Below are positions 20,975 through 33,034 of a stretch of DNA of 64,000 nt, piece by piece. This DNA is from Agriotes lineatus. Lineage: Eukaryota; Arthropoda; Insecta; Coleoptera; Elateridae. The stretch is from the NCBI GenBank assembly GCA_940337035.1, contig OW679195.1, positions 172,704,015 through 172,768,014 on the forward strand, read 5' to 3'. The notes beneath the pieces are model-generated. The model was not told the origin of the DNA. It saw only the letters and a program-made list of their open reading frames with translations, and ran no database searches. How positions within the stretch are numbered: the first letter of the stretch is position 1; the number at the start of each line of letters is the position of its first letter. The position numbers were made by a program, and so were the translations under genes.

Positions 20975-23900
20975 AAGACAAAATTTATGTTACTCCCCTC
21001 TATAAAACGTCACATTACCTTTTGTTATCTTAGTGATGCCTTCTTATTTTTTTCCTACTTTTTAAAAATATAAGCATCTTGCTGATGTAATTTTTAAAAA
21101 GCATTACCCATTACTCATTGACCTTGTTACAATCGCACTTTTGATAGGCAAGTAATGAGCAGTGCTATTGAAAAATCTTAAATGAATAAAATATTTCTTT
21201 CTACTATCGTGTCAAAGTAAAAAAAATACAAAGTTTTTATTGTCCAGAGTGACTATCGGCTTCATATCGTTGAACTGCATACCATAGCAATTCTGGTTTA
21301 AATTTCTTATTATTATGAATAATTGCAGATAAATTATTTCTTATAACCGAAACATATTTTTGAAAAAATGGTGACATTTATAATTTAGTAACATCATAAT
21401 ACTTAATGTATTGCATTCATGCGATTGTACTAACACATTTTCAATACCTTCTCACAAAATACATTAACTGTTTTGTAATAAAAATTACATTGTTTCGAGT
21501 CCAAAATAAATGTAGTATGATATTTCTCCAAAAACGTTACGAATTAATTGCAAACATCTTGGAATATTTAATTGTGTTAAATGTAATTATAGTTTGAAGG
21601 AATTTTTTACATTAGCATAAGCAATTTTCTAGGCAAATTGGGTAAACTGTGTTCCAGTAATTGTGATTTTAATAACGAAATTCTGATACACCGAAAAAAA
21701 ACCGGTCAATAAGTGCAATATTAAGTTCCTATATTATGATAATATACAAAAATTACACATAAGTCTACCAATTTACGAGGGACAAATAAATGTCTAGAAG
21801 CAGTGATACGAGTGTTTTTCAATTTTATTTCAATAACTACAATCTAAAAATGTTTTTTCTTTCTTGTATTTCTGCAATTGAATTTAGGCATCTAATATTC
21901 CTTGAGACGTGCGGTTCCTGAAATTTTATTTTTATTATCTTCAAATTTGTATGGACCTCCTGTATTTACGTGTTCTTTTTTTGCTATCTTTGGCGTTTAA
22001 TTTTAACAATTTTATTTAAACAGCACTTTTCAGTGATACTGTGTCTCCTGGAGGTTGCAATTTGGTAAGTTGTCAGTATTTTTTACTTAAATTAATTATT
22101 GAGTCAGGAGGCCCTGGATGACAGGTAACAGCTGACGCCCCATTCCCCATAATGCCTCGCATTCCGGCATACGATTCCGTACTTTGAATTTCAATTTCAT
22201 TAAAAATTCAATAAAACCGTTTTCAATTCTTTAATTCTTAAAGATATGGAAGAAACAGCTATACAATTTCCGTTTCTGAGCATGAAATTTTTTATAAGAT
22301 TTCTTATAACTTTCGTTCGCAATCACATCCCTTTCTTTAATTAAGTGTACTCATAATATCGCAGATAACCCAGTAAACCTTTCATGGGTGTATAATTGTG
22401 CATCCAAAGCTGTTAACAGTACACATTGTGGATTAAAAAAATACTTTCGATTAGGGCCTCCTTACCTGTGCCCCCCTCCTCCCGCACTGCTGGGTCTTGC
22501 GGGTCTATAGTTACGCCACCGATAGCAAGTTTTTATGTATAGAATATTATGTTGTTCTTTATATCCAAATAAAACAGAAACTGTTTTGTATTTATCACAA
22601 AAACAACAGTTTTGAAATCAGATAAATACATTTAACCCTTTTGTAGTAACACCAATGAACCATTTACACATATACAGATATGTAGGTAGATTTCATGCAT
22701 TGTGTCATTGTTTTATATCTCAAATAACCTATATCAGCAAAAACCCAAAGAAGTGTTGTTCCATGTTTGCAGTTTTTTTTAATATTCTGGGTGTTAAGGG
22801 TATACATGGGTGTTCTGCTCTAACTTGCTACTAATTCCTATAGTTCGATTACCAATTAGTTTTTTATTTTTAATTATTATAATTTCTTCGAAAGGGTTGT
22901 AAAAACGTAGACAAACGAAGGAAGAGTTATGATATCTAGTATAGATCCTAATTTACAGAGCTACCGTTTTTCGTTTAAAGAAAACCCAAAAAATAGTGCT
23001 AATAGTTATTTACTATACAAATAGCGTTATAAAGATATTACCAACTAAGGAAAAAGTTTGGCCCACGAGGTCGTATGCCGTGTGGGCTAATTTTCTCGTG
23101 TGGGTAATACCTTACCTTGTAACACTACTCGTGCAGTACAACATTTTATCCAAACCTCTCAATAAACTCAGAAGAAGCATCAGAACCAAGATTTTTGTTT
23201 GTAATCACAGTACCTGTTTGTTTTAACCTTTTCGGTAATGTTACGATATTGCGATTGTTAAAATCGCTATAGTTATGGAGAGTTTGTTGAGAGGTATTGG
23301 ATAAATATTTAACTCCCTACTTGATTTTTGAATAGAGTTCGTTTACATGTACACTTGCTTTCAACACTTTCGCTACCTATTTTTCGCTTGTAAATTAATC
23401 AACTCTGACATTTAAATTTTTAAAAGTCAAAATGCCTCGACTGACAGAGCACATGCTGTCAATGTCATTTTTAACCTAATCTCAAAATTACCCGTTCACA
23501 CAGCTAAAATTTTGCAAAATCGTTGTTACTTGATTTTGAATGTGTACGCCAAAGTTTTGAAAGCAAGTGTACATTATTACTATGTTAAATTAAAGCCTAG
23601 TTAAAGTAGTCTACTGTAAAATGTGTAAGAAATTACTAATAATGCTGTCATTTATAATATGACCCACAATTACATTAACATTATAGTTAAACTTGTTTAT
23701 TCACTTCCAGGTAATCACGAATAACTGGATTTTAAAAACAATTATTATCAAATCATTACTCTAATGGTCAATTATTGGCTTAACTTCAAAAATATAAATT
23801 ATAGGGCAAATACAGTGGTCACTAATCTATCAAAGTGCGCAAATAAACGACACAACTTTTCAAAACTCCAATAAGAATGTTGTGAATACAGAACCTTTAA

Positions 23901-24880
23901 AAAAATATTAACCATTTAACATTGAATTTATTTGAATACGTACTGCTACCACTTGTCTTTTAGGAAAATGTCGATCGGTTATGTATTATTACTGTCTAAA
24001 TGGAATAACCTTGAAATGAGATTTCACTTTTTAATGAAATATAACCATTCCACTCACGAAATCTTGCCCATTTGAGAGCCATCAAACATTATAGTAATGT
24101 CAGATTCGACATCTTCTAGGAGTTCCCTACCTCACGATGCATTCAGCATTTACATGCAATTTGTTAATGCTTCGTCACACTTGCAACGTTTTGAATATTT
24201 ACATAATATACTTTCTTTTGAATTCGACAGTTAACACTTTCATTAAAGGCCCATGAATAATCATTAAATTCTGAAATATTTTGTTGTGAGGATTTTGTTT
24301 TATTGACTAACATTTAAGAAATCCACCTCGTCATTCGTCGCGTAAAGTGATATTTTCACTTTTTACTTCTCTTACCTCAAGCGAAGGTAGTACTGTATCC
24401 GTGAAAAAGTCAAATACATACAGAATGAATACTTAAAAAGATTTGTCTATTTTTGTGTGAATTATAACACGCCCCAAAAGAATTTGGAAAACTATCTTAA
24501 CTATTAGTTAGATAAAAATAATATTTTGCACATAGATCAGATTGTTACCCTTGACAAAAATAGGCACATTTTGGACCCAACAGATACAGGATTAACATCT
24601 TCAAAAACTTCATTCTGTCTTTTTCTGCTTTAACTATTGGTGACAGAATAATGATGTTTGCATACAGCTTAGACTTACCCTTGACCAAAATAGGTATATT
24701 TTTTATCTAAAAGATGCAGGGTGAACACCTTAAAAATTTAGGTTTTATTTTTTTTTTTAATAATGAGTGACTTGGATAATAATAGAAACATTTTTATACC
24801 GAATAAATTCTTTTCCTTTTGGTATTATCAGTAGTAATACTATAAGTACTTCGATATTATCGGGCTATATGTCTATAATA
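20975..24880. other. Mostly unique AT-rich stretch
   Basis: No supported gene. 22995-23110 includes a fragment (tagttatttactatacaaat) related to the MITE end at 2440 and two inverted gtgtgggcta / ggcccacgag segments, so some old repeat material is present. Confidence 0.3.
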
Positions 24881-24881
24881 A

Positions 24882-24966
24882 GAATAAAATAGTGTCAGTT
24901 TGACAGTTTACATAATCCGACGGCGGAGCACGAGGATTATTCTGTCAAACTAACACGATTCGTTAT
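24882..24966. mobile_element. Small palindromic MITE
   Basis: Arms gtgtcagtttgaca plus cataatcc at the left, and ggattattctgtcaaac plus taacac at the right, around a CpG-rich core (cgacggcggagcacg). About 85 bp. Confidence 0.55.
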
Positions 24967-25264
24967 AGTGCAAGACGTTAAGACGTATAACACGAACATG
25001 TAAGATGCGATTATACAGGCTGTATTTTAAAATTACAGACTAAGAAAACTGGGCATTCTATGTTGCAAAATAAGACAAAACTGTTATAAATGCTCAAGTG
25101 CTTTAAAACTTAAACAATTTTTTGAAAACGAAAATCAATTACGCGCACATGCTTCTGGGCAAATAAGCATGTTCCAAAACCTATTTATAACAATTTATTT
25201 TATGCCTTGTTTGAAAATTTCAATTGGAAGCGCACCGCTTGCGATACCATCTTGAAAAAAGATG

Positions 25265-25988
25265 GGTAAAATCCGTTTATCGGGAATATTTACACTGCCG
25301 TTAGTCATACGATCAAAATACCTATTGTCATTCTTATCAAGGACGCGTTATTTCCAACAACTTTTGTTGGAAAGATTTTTTTATGAGTCAAAGCTAAGCC
25401 AAAGCAGCTGCAAAGTAAAGAGCAAGACAGAAATGTTTGTTTAACAGATTTTTCCATGATTGTTGATTGAAAATTATGTTTTTATTATGATCAATTATTA
25501 TTTTTCAGTCATTTCCACACCATCACAAGATCTGGGGACTCAGGTAGTCGTGTCGGACCCCATTTCTAACGGTCGAATTCTTATACAAATCCCAGTATGC
25601 ATGTGTAAGCCCGAGTGTTATTCTTGTTTATAGACGTTAGTGGTTCTATTCGAACCAAGACGGACGGGCACGGAGGCCAAATGCTCAGCATTTTAATAGA
25701 AGGGAGGAGATTTGTAAGAATTTGTGATAAGTGTGGAAATGACTGAAAATAATAATTAGTGATATGAAAACCTATATTTTCAATCAATAATCATCGACAA
25801 ATCTGTTGAAACCAAGAAAATGTTTCGCCTTGCGCTTTGGGATGTTCTAGCTCCAAATCTATTTGACTTAGTGAAAACTATTCCAAACAAAAGTTGTTGG
25901 AAATGCCGCCTTTGATAAGAATGATAATAGATATTTTGAACGTATGACTAACACCAATGTAGATATTCCCGAAAAACCAGTTTTGTCA
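25265..25988. repeat. Large inverted repeat, arms of about 265 bp
   Basis: Arms 25265-25528 and 25720-25988 are diverged inverted copies: tttatcgggaatat and aatatctac with their inverse, ttcttatcaa with ttgataagaa, tccaacaacttttgtt with aacaaaagttgttgga, and cagtcatttccacac with its inverse. The 190-bp spacer is unique. The right arm and its flank carry a 74-codon plus-strand frame (25944-26168) with an RRERHPPK-like basic patch, unrecognised. It could be a fold-back transposon or an inverted duplication of a gene fragment. Confidence 0.6.
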
Positions 25989-25989
25989 G

Positions 25990-27690
25990 CTTCTTTTGCA
26001 AAGTGGCGTCGCGAGCGACATCCTCCGAAAATTGGAAAACTTGAAATTTTCATTAGAGCACCGAGTTTGAAAATATATTCAAAAATTAGAACTGCTGAAT
26101 TAATGTCTCTAAAGTACGTTGTTTTTTTAATGACTGGGCTATCCCTATACAATGTTGCTCTATGTTGAAAATTAAGGGTAGTTTACTCTTGCGCCAATAT
26201 GCTTTTTTGTTTTGTACAGTATCAAAGTTTTTAAATATGCACTAATTTTGTATCATATTAATATTTTGATAAAGCTATTAATACAAAAAATATTATTGGT
26301 TGGGAATTTTCTACGCGAGACACACTATATAACTGTAAACAACCTATCGATAGTCAAAATTGTAATCATATGTTGAACTTGACTGACCATATGCCTCACC
26401 TAAATTCTGAAGTGTAAACAGCACTTTTCACAGATAAATTTGATGCTCTAGTACTTGAAATTCCAAATGCAAAGATATACAGTCTGTTCTACTTGAAATG
26501 AAGACATCTACGTATCTTTTCTACTTTTAATCATAATAATTTCAAATTGTGGTAATTTGCACAGATTTACAAGTGTGATTTTTTCCGAAACCGCTAGTAA
26601 CCTATCAAGGTAGGCTGAATTTGATCTCAATTTTTTTAGCATTTTCAAATACCTCAGATAGAAATTTTTGCTGCAAAAAACTAAAAGGAATTTTTTAGAC
26701 CCAACAATTATTGCCATATGGAGCATTTTTGCAGCAAGAACATTTTATTTAATTTGTTTTGTTAAAAACATGTTAGGTTTTTGAGTTTTTGTATTAAGTC
26801 TATTTACTTTCAAAAATTGTACAAAAAATAGAATCAATAGCACCCAGATTCTTATTAAAAAATCTAGTTGGTCGTGTAAGGAAAACAACAATTTGACTTC
26901 AAAATCCTCAAACATTTTGGAATACAAAACTATGTCATAAAATTTAAAAAAAATCTTTATTAGGAAAAACTAAAAGTGAAATTTAAACATCTAAATTCAG
27001 TCATAATAAGTCACCATAAACAAGATCTTGAGATCAAACTTCACATTTTAATTTTACTTACTGGTTTACTTCATTTACTATTGTGCAATTGCTAATGATT
27101 TCACTTTTTGTACCATTTTTGAGACAGAAATCGCAATAGTAATTGAATAAAATTTTTGGTTTCATATCAAAAATGATTAAATATTGGTGTTACGTTATTT
27201 TTGTTTATGCCATATTTCCATTATTATTGCTGCTAAAAATATCTTAATTTGTTTTCAACAAAAATTCGTTCGTTGCTAAAAAACTAAAATCAAATTTAGC
27301 CTACCTTGATTCGGAAATTCGAATTTTTAATCGATCATGCTTTGGAAATAATCCAAATAGGTAGCTTGTCCTCTTATTCTTATGGGTCTGTACCAATCAC
27401 CAAAATTTCAAATCATTATGCTTAAGAATATAGAAGATATTAGGTGCCATCATCTCAAGTGAAACACACTGTATATGTACCAATAAAAAATACTGTTTGC
27501 TCTTTACAATTTACGCCCAACGTAAGTAAGTACGTTTCTGCACATTTTGTATAAGAACACTTCAACTGATTTACATCTCTATGCAAAGCTTTCTGATTAT
27601 ACATTACAAATATGGCTCTTAACACTTCCCCATTCCTCACGGCTCTTCCCATTATCATTCTATCACAACCTACGAGGGTGATTAATTTGA
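25990..27690. other. AT-rich stretch downstream of the last recognised ZP exon
   Basis: The next ZP-gene exon (membrane anchor and tail) should lie at lower coordinates than 27695 on the minus strand. I searched the open frames here and further left for a transmembrane exon and found none that I could support. Confidence 0.3.
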
Positions 27691-27694
27691 TTAC

Positions 27695-27853
27695 CTTCTC
27701 ACTGTAGACAGAGTCTTCCTCAGCGCCGGCTTTGGCGAGGTCGTTAGCCTCGTTGACATAAAGTCCGCTGTAAACTTCGATGGTCGCTGGAGTCCCTTCG
27801 CCGGAATCGATGTTGGCTTGCCTACGCAGACGGTTCGCCCCGCATTTGGGCGG
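27695..27853 (-). CDS. ZP-domain protein, exon with C-terminal processing site
   Basis: Third recognised exon of the minus-strand ZP gene, 159 nt or 53 codons in phase 0. The acceptor is ttattgtccacag at the high end. The donor is gag-aag|gtaatc at the low end. It begins PPKCGANRLRRQ, supplying the last cysteine of the ZP-C part and an RLRR motif of the furin type at which ZP proteins are cut to release the ectodomain. About 42 acidic, non-membrane residues follow. No transmembrane segment or stop is reached, so at least one more exon must follow to the left. Extending the frame past the donor gives 28 more codons before 27600 that read unlike the family, which supports splicing at 27695. Likely membrane-anchored, later shed, in the apical extracellular matrix. 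Confidence 0.85.
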
Positions 27854-30800
27854 CTGTGGACAATAACCCATAGTTATAAAAAGATTTACCGGTGGAAATT
27901 TAATGGAAGCAGAAAAAGAGCCGCCATGCTGGCCATTACCGCAGCTTGATTGAAGATCCACACCAAGACGAAACATATGTAACTGAAGATGGAAGACCAT
28001 CAAACTGAATTTGGGCTGCAGTCAACCAGCTAGTCGTCTTTTATCAAAGCAGCATGGCAGAAACTTAACACTACATAATAATACAGGCATCTACTAACTG
28101 CTCTAAAACGGTTAACCTATGTACAGGAGAAGCGTTTTCAAAAACACATACCTATCCATGGATCATGCATGCTCAATTTTTAATTAACTGCTTAGTTACT
28201 TTTCTGAAAAAAATTTAAGCGACTGATGCAAGGACCCCATTAGTACAGATATTACATAGAAAGCAAACATATAATTCTCCCCAGAAAATAAAAGATCGTC
28301 AGGATGGAGGATGAATAGTTAAGCCATAAAATAACCGTATTGCAATATGATAAAAAAGTAGGTTTGCAACCTATTGTTATCCAAATATGTATTTTCATTT
28401 CTCCCCTAAGAAGGAAATGTCAACCACTTTTGGAAGCGTGGTCTAATATTATATGAATACGGATAGTGAATGTTATCATCTGATTGTGATTTTCGACTAA
28501 ATCATTACATCATTAGACAGAAACATTCGCATTGTTACACAACTGGTGATACAGTCGTACATGTGAAACAGTTAAAAATTGCTAAGCTCTAATGAAGCGT
28601 CCTAATATAGAGATAATGCTATTATTAAATTCTATTGCTGGTACCTAACGGTGTGATGACATACCCACTCATAAAAAGTTAGAAGTCGCGCCCGTTACGG
28701 ACTACCATAACCGATATGCGGAATTTTACGATACGTTCAATGGATAATATTCAATTTGCAACATAGGAAATAAATTATGTGGGATACCTCGACGCAATTT
28801 CGCTACTCATGGTAGAAGTAACAGTTAGAAGTCTTTAAAATAGTTGTAAATTTACTCTTCCTAGAAGTCATAATGGCGTTTTTGCTCTTACGTAGAAGCA
28901 CTTAAGTTTGGAAAAATCTAAGGCGGCAAAGCATCCAACAAGACAAGATTATTGGAAAATAGTAGGGAAGGGAAGTATTAAACTGCATTTTAAATTACAG
29001 GGTTTTTCTTAATGAATAGTTTTTTAAGTTACCACACTCGAGCTAATGAATCAAATGGTATTAGCAAGACGAGAATTTGAGAAAAACGCCTGGAATCCTA
29101 AGCAAATATCAGTAATAAGTGAAAATAGATCATTAATGACCACGCAGAGCTTGCTTGATTGGTAGAGACATGATAACCGCAACGAACTTCCTCCGTGTTA
29201 ACGACTCATATTCTGCAGCGGATTTGATCTACATCTCGTGTAAGAGCGATATATTGCGATGTTACGTATATAATGCTAATGACGAAGGAAAAGGATTCGA
29301 CGATAATCTTCCCACGCTACCGCAAAGTGGAATAATGTTATTGGCATTACTCTCAAACTGATAGTTTTTGTGCAAAGAGGAATATAATAACTAATTTAAT
29401 GCTGCGGTTAGAGAAATAATGCGTTTTCACTATTTGGGGATGTAAATATCAAGTCATTGCAGTTGACTGAAGAAACGTGTTAATAGCTACGAATGGCAGA
29501 CTGTCAAAAAATAAATACGTTACTATACACAACGGACAAACGAACAGCTCTTTAAAAAATATTAAACAAGGTGCAGTCAAGAGATTTAAAGGAAGGAAGA
29601 AAAAAATGTTACTTTGCTGGTTGACGAGAGTTATGCTAAACTCTCCAACTCAAATTTTCTATTGGAAAATTATTTCCAGGTTTGATCGATACCTTGACCA
29701 CCACGTCAAACTTTAACACATTAAATGCCAATGGGACGTTATCTCACAAGGCAATTAACTTTCTTATTATATAAAGTGTAGCTAGAAGCTATAGTACAAT
29801 ATCTCCAGAATTAAACGAAATGGTTTGCTCAGAACCATGATACAATGTTTTTACAGAAGAAGTAATATACAGTAACTAAGACAACCAGGTTCGTATGAAA
29901 AACTCGGTAAACTAATTTTAGAGTATGTTTTCCTAAAAATGCATACATAAAAACGACTGCAAGAACTACATGACGTTTTAGATAAAATAATAGGCAGATA
30001 AATATTACTTTACTTTCAAAATCCAAATTGAATACAACGTTTGAAGATCAATATATATGAAAGTTGTTCATAAAACTTAAAAATGCTGAATACCAATATT
30101 CTTTCAGTATAGCCCAAACATAAACCACAATGTATTGATATTTCAGCGGAACGCCAATTCATTACCAACTAATCTTTAGCAAACTTTGTAGGTCTTAATG
30201 GTAGGCCATCACCCGCATCAGCTAACAACCAGTGAACTCATCACCAGAGCCCAACTGATCAATTAATTGTTTTTGAAAATTTCAATGAAATTGCCGCCCA
30301 ATTACAATTTTGGTATGAAATTCTTACCCTGGAAACACTTTTTATTAAATTAAATAAAGCTATTTACATAATATATACATAAGTAGAAGGACATTTAATT
30401 GATAAATTGTTTTCGCACAACATACGAATCCGAAATTTTATACCTATTTGTAATCATTTATAATGAGCATTTTCTGTCCACGCTTACTTAAGATAAAATC
30501 TCTACAACCTTAAATAAAATGGCAGAAATTTTACTTAGTTACTTGTTAAATAATGCCTTTATATAGATGACATTTTCTTAATATGGGGTAAAAAGGAGCG
30601 CTAAACTTTCTCTGCAACAAAATTCCAATCAAGTCGGGCTTAATTGCTGTAGATACTTATTAGATCTATTAGACAAGGGATTATATCAAACCTGGTGGTT
30701 AGTGATGAATTCACCTATCTCTAAAAGATGGTTTTGAAGTGACCTGCAATTAGCGGTGATGAGTTGGCCTGTTTATTTTACTGCGGAATAGGATTGGTAA

Positions 30801-30875
30801 TGAGTTCACCTGTACCGGATATTTCTACCTCATTTAATTTTAACACCACATTACACGCCTACTCGCCATTGTTGT
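27854..30875. other. Intron 2 of the ZP gene, left part
   Basis: Intron 2 runs 27854-46806 (19 kb). This part is AT-rich and mainly unique. Short open frames (29155-29361, 29477-29716 plus; 29829-30026 minus) have no domain. Inverted ctcatcacca / tggtgatgag-like pieces around 30220 and 30690-30830 are suggestive but not definable as an element. Confidence 0.4.
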
Positions 30876-30877
30876 GG

Positions 30878-31855
30878 GGGTTTTGGCCGTAGCGATTAAA
30901 CGTGGTATCAGACAAGGAGATACTATCTCTAATCTCTCAGAAACTATTTACGAATACTTTAGAAGATACATTTAAGACACTGAATTGGAGTACAAAGGGT
31001 ATCAACATAAATGGACAATACTTGTCAAATCTAAGATTCCCGGATGACATTGTCCTGATTTGCGAAAGCCCCGAACAATTACAAAAAATGATAAAGGAAC
31101 TCACAGACGCCACACAAAAAATAGGACTACAGATTAATAAAAGTAAAACAAAAATCATGCCAAATTGCAACACTGACAACCTAGAAATAACATGCGGAGA
31201 CACAACTTTAGAAATTGTAGAAGAATACGTGTGCTTGGGACAAAACCTTAGTTTTAATGCGGATAGCCAACAAAATGAAACAAAAAGAAGAATAAAATTA
31301 GGATGGGCTTCCTTTGATAAACTTAGAAGTGTACTTAGATCTGACCTACCCCAATCTATGAAAACCAAAGTGTATAACCAATTCATAGCCCCGAACATAA
31401 CATATGCATCTGAAACGCGGCCACTAACAAAAGCCACAGCACACATGTTACAAACAGCGCAACATGGAATGGAAAGAGCTATGCTGAACATCAGTCTCAA
31501 AGAACACAAAACAAATAAGTGGATACGAGAAAAAACTAAAGTAGAAGATATCATGACGAAAGTGGAGAAATTAAAATGGCAGTGGGCGGGGCACGTCATG
31601 AGAATGAGCGATGAGAAATGGACAAAGAAGACAACCGTTTGGAGACCATGGACCGGAAGAAGGAGCGTAGGAAGGCCGAGGATGCGATGGGATGACGACG
31701 TAAAGAAAATAGCCGGGAAACTATGGGGAAGAGAAGCCATGAATAGAGAATCCTGGAAAAATATGGGGAAGGCTTACATCCAATTATGGATAAATGAAGA
31801 AGCTGGACGAGAGATTACACGCCTAATTAAACAGTCAACACCAATGAAGGATTAG
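30878..31855 (+). pseudogene. 5'-truncated RTE-like LINE, C-terminal half of ORF2
   Basis: Antisense to the host ZP gene, inside its intron 2. It starts within the reverse transcriptase at RGIRQGDT (about 30897), then a frameshift near 30925 moves into a 317-codon open frame to the stop at 31855. The frame shows the RT motif C region, but the catalytic F-A-D-D is RFPDDIVL, with Pro in place of Ala. A thumb region follows, then the typical C-terminal block of insect RTE-like endonuclease-reverse transcriptases: WAGHVMRM, GRRSVGRPRMRWDDDV, then ESWKNMGKAYIQLW. The apurinic endonuclease and N-terminal RT are absent, as expected for 5' truncation during target-primed integration. Not functional. 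Confidence 0.85.
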
Positions 31856-32279
31856 TTTTTACCAAGTTCTGACTAAGGGAAGCTTTCAATTGTATAATCG
31901 CTAGTATTTCCCATTTTGTATCAATTTTAAAATTTACCTTCGTAGAGACCACAGTTAAAATGTTGGTAAATAAAACCCGCAGAAAAAATGAAAATATGGT
32001 TCTATGTAGAAATAAAAAATATATAGAGTTGCTGGCAAGATACTTGTTCTTTGATGGGCTACATACTTTTTTACTAAATATTAAATAAAATCTACAGTGT
32101 TCTCCCCTTACCCAATACACTAAAGCAACAAAAACAAAAGTTCTTCATCTCTCGTTATACTTTACGTACCCCCTAGAAATGTGTATGTAATTAGCGTTCC
32201 CCTTGTATAGATTGATAAATGAGAATAAAATACAAAATATATGAAAAAAGCAAAAGTTGTGTTGATAAATTATATCAAT

Positions 32280-32714
32280 ATCTAAAATGATTCGCAGCGA
32301 AAAAAATTAAGAATGATGTAACCCATTACCCCTTTTAACTTTTACCCGCTTGTTATCCCTTTAGGAAAGTTTCAAAAACCCTTAAAGCGTTCTCCAAAGA
32401 ATTTAAAAATACACCTATATGCCAAAAAATAATCTTCTAGCTCAACAAACACAGAAGATACGAAAGGTTTTATAATTCACCCCTAAATCCAGATTCGCAC
32501 CTTCAAGTAATGATTCGGGAAAAATCCTAAATTAAGTTTTTCGATATTTGTATGGGCAAAATCTGTTAAAAATAATCAAGTCGATACATTATCGGGCCTA
32601 AGAGATATTGGGGAATGTGTGAAAACACATTTTACCACTTTTCACCCCCTTCTGAATAGAACTTCTCAGAACTTCTCTAGGTAACTAAAGAAATTTCAAC
32701 TTCCTGCCTGCGGT
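32280..32714. repeat. Composite satellite array, left part
   Basis: Degenerate tandem units like those right of the LINE: an A-type unit (ttcaacttcctgcctgcg, then gtagtta at 32695-32719) and a B-type unit (aaatccagattcgcacc, then aagtcgatac and gggcctaagagatat at 32480-32615). The array is interrupted at 32715-32719 by a LINE. Confidence 0.7.
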
Positions 32715-33034
32715 AGTTATAATAATAATAATAATAATAATAATAAATGGTCTTTATTGCTTCGACAAAACAAAATACAAAAGCGAAAAAATATTATAAT
32801 ATTTACTATACAAAAGGCGAAGTTCAGACGCCATTTTGAAGTAATGGCACTGTTCTTCCACTTAACCTTAATTGAATAATTAACAAAAATATATATGCAT
32901 AATTGTATCGTTAATGTGCTCGATGCTTATTAAAAAAAAACAAAAAACAATGGTATACAAAAAAAAACAGTAAAAAAGAAAGGAAATAGTAGACCAATAA
33001 ACACACCCCAGGAAATCAAAATTCAGTGGCTGTT

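Noticed and set aside
27455..27694. Continuation of the ZP exon frame to a stop at 27455
   Set aside because: The peptide after Glu-Lys no longer resembles a ZP protein, and a donor (gag-aag|gtaatc) lies exactly at the change.
30937..31740. 267-codon minus-strand open frame
   Set aside because: Antisense shadow of the RTE-like reverse transcriptase. Its protein is cysteine- and serine-rich with no family resemblance.
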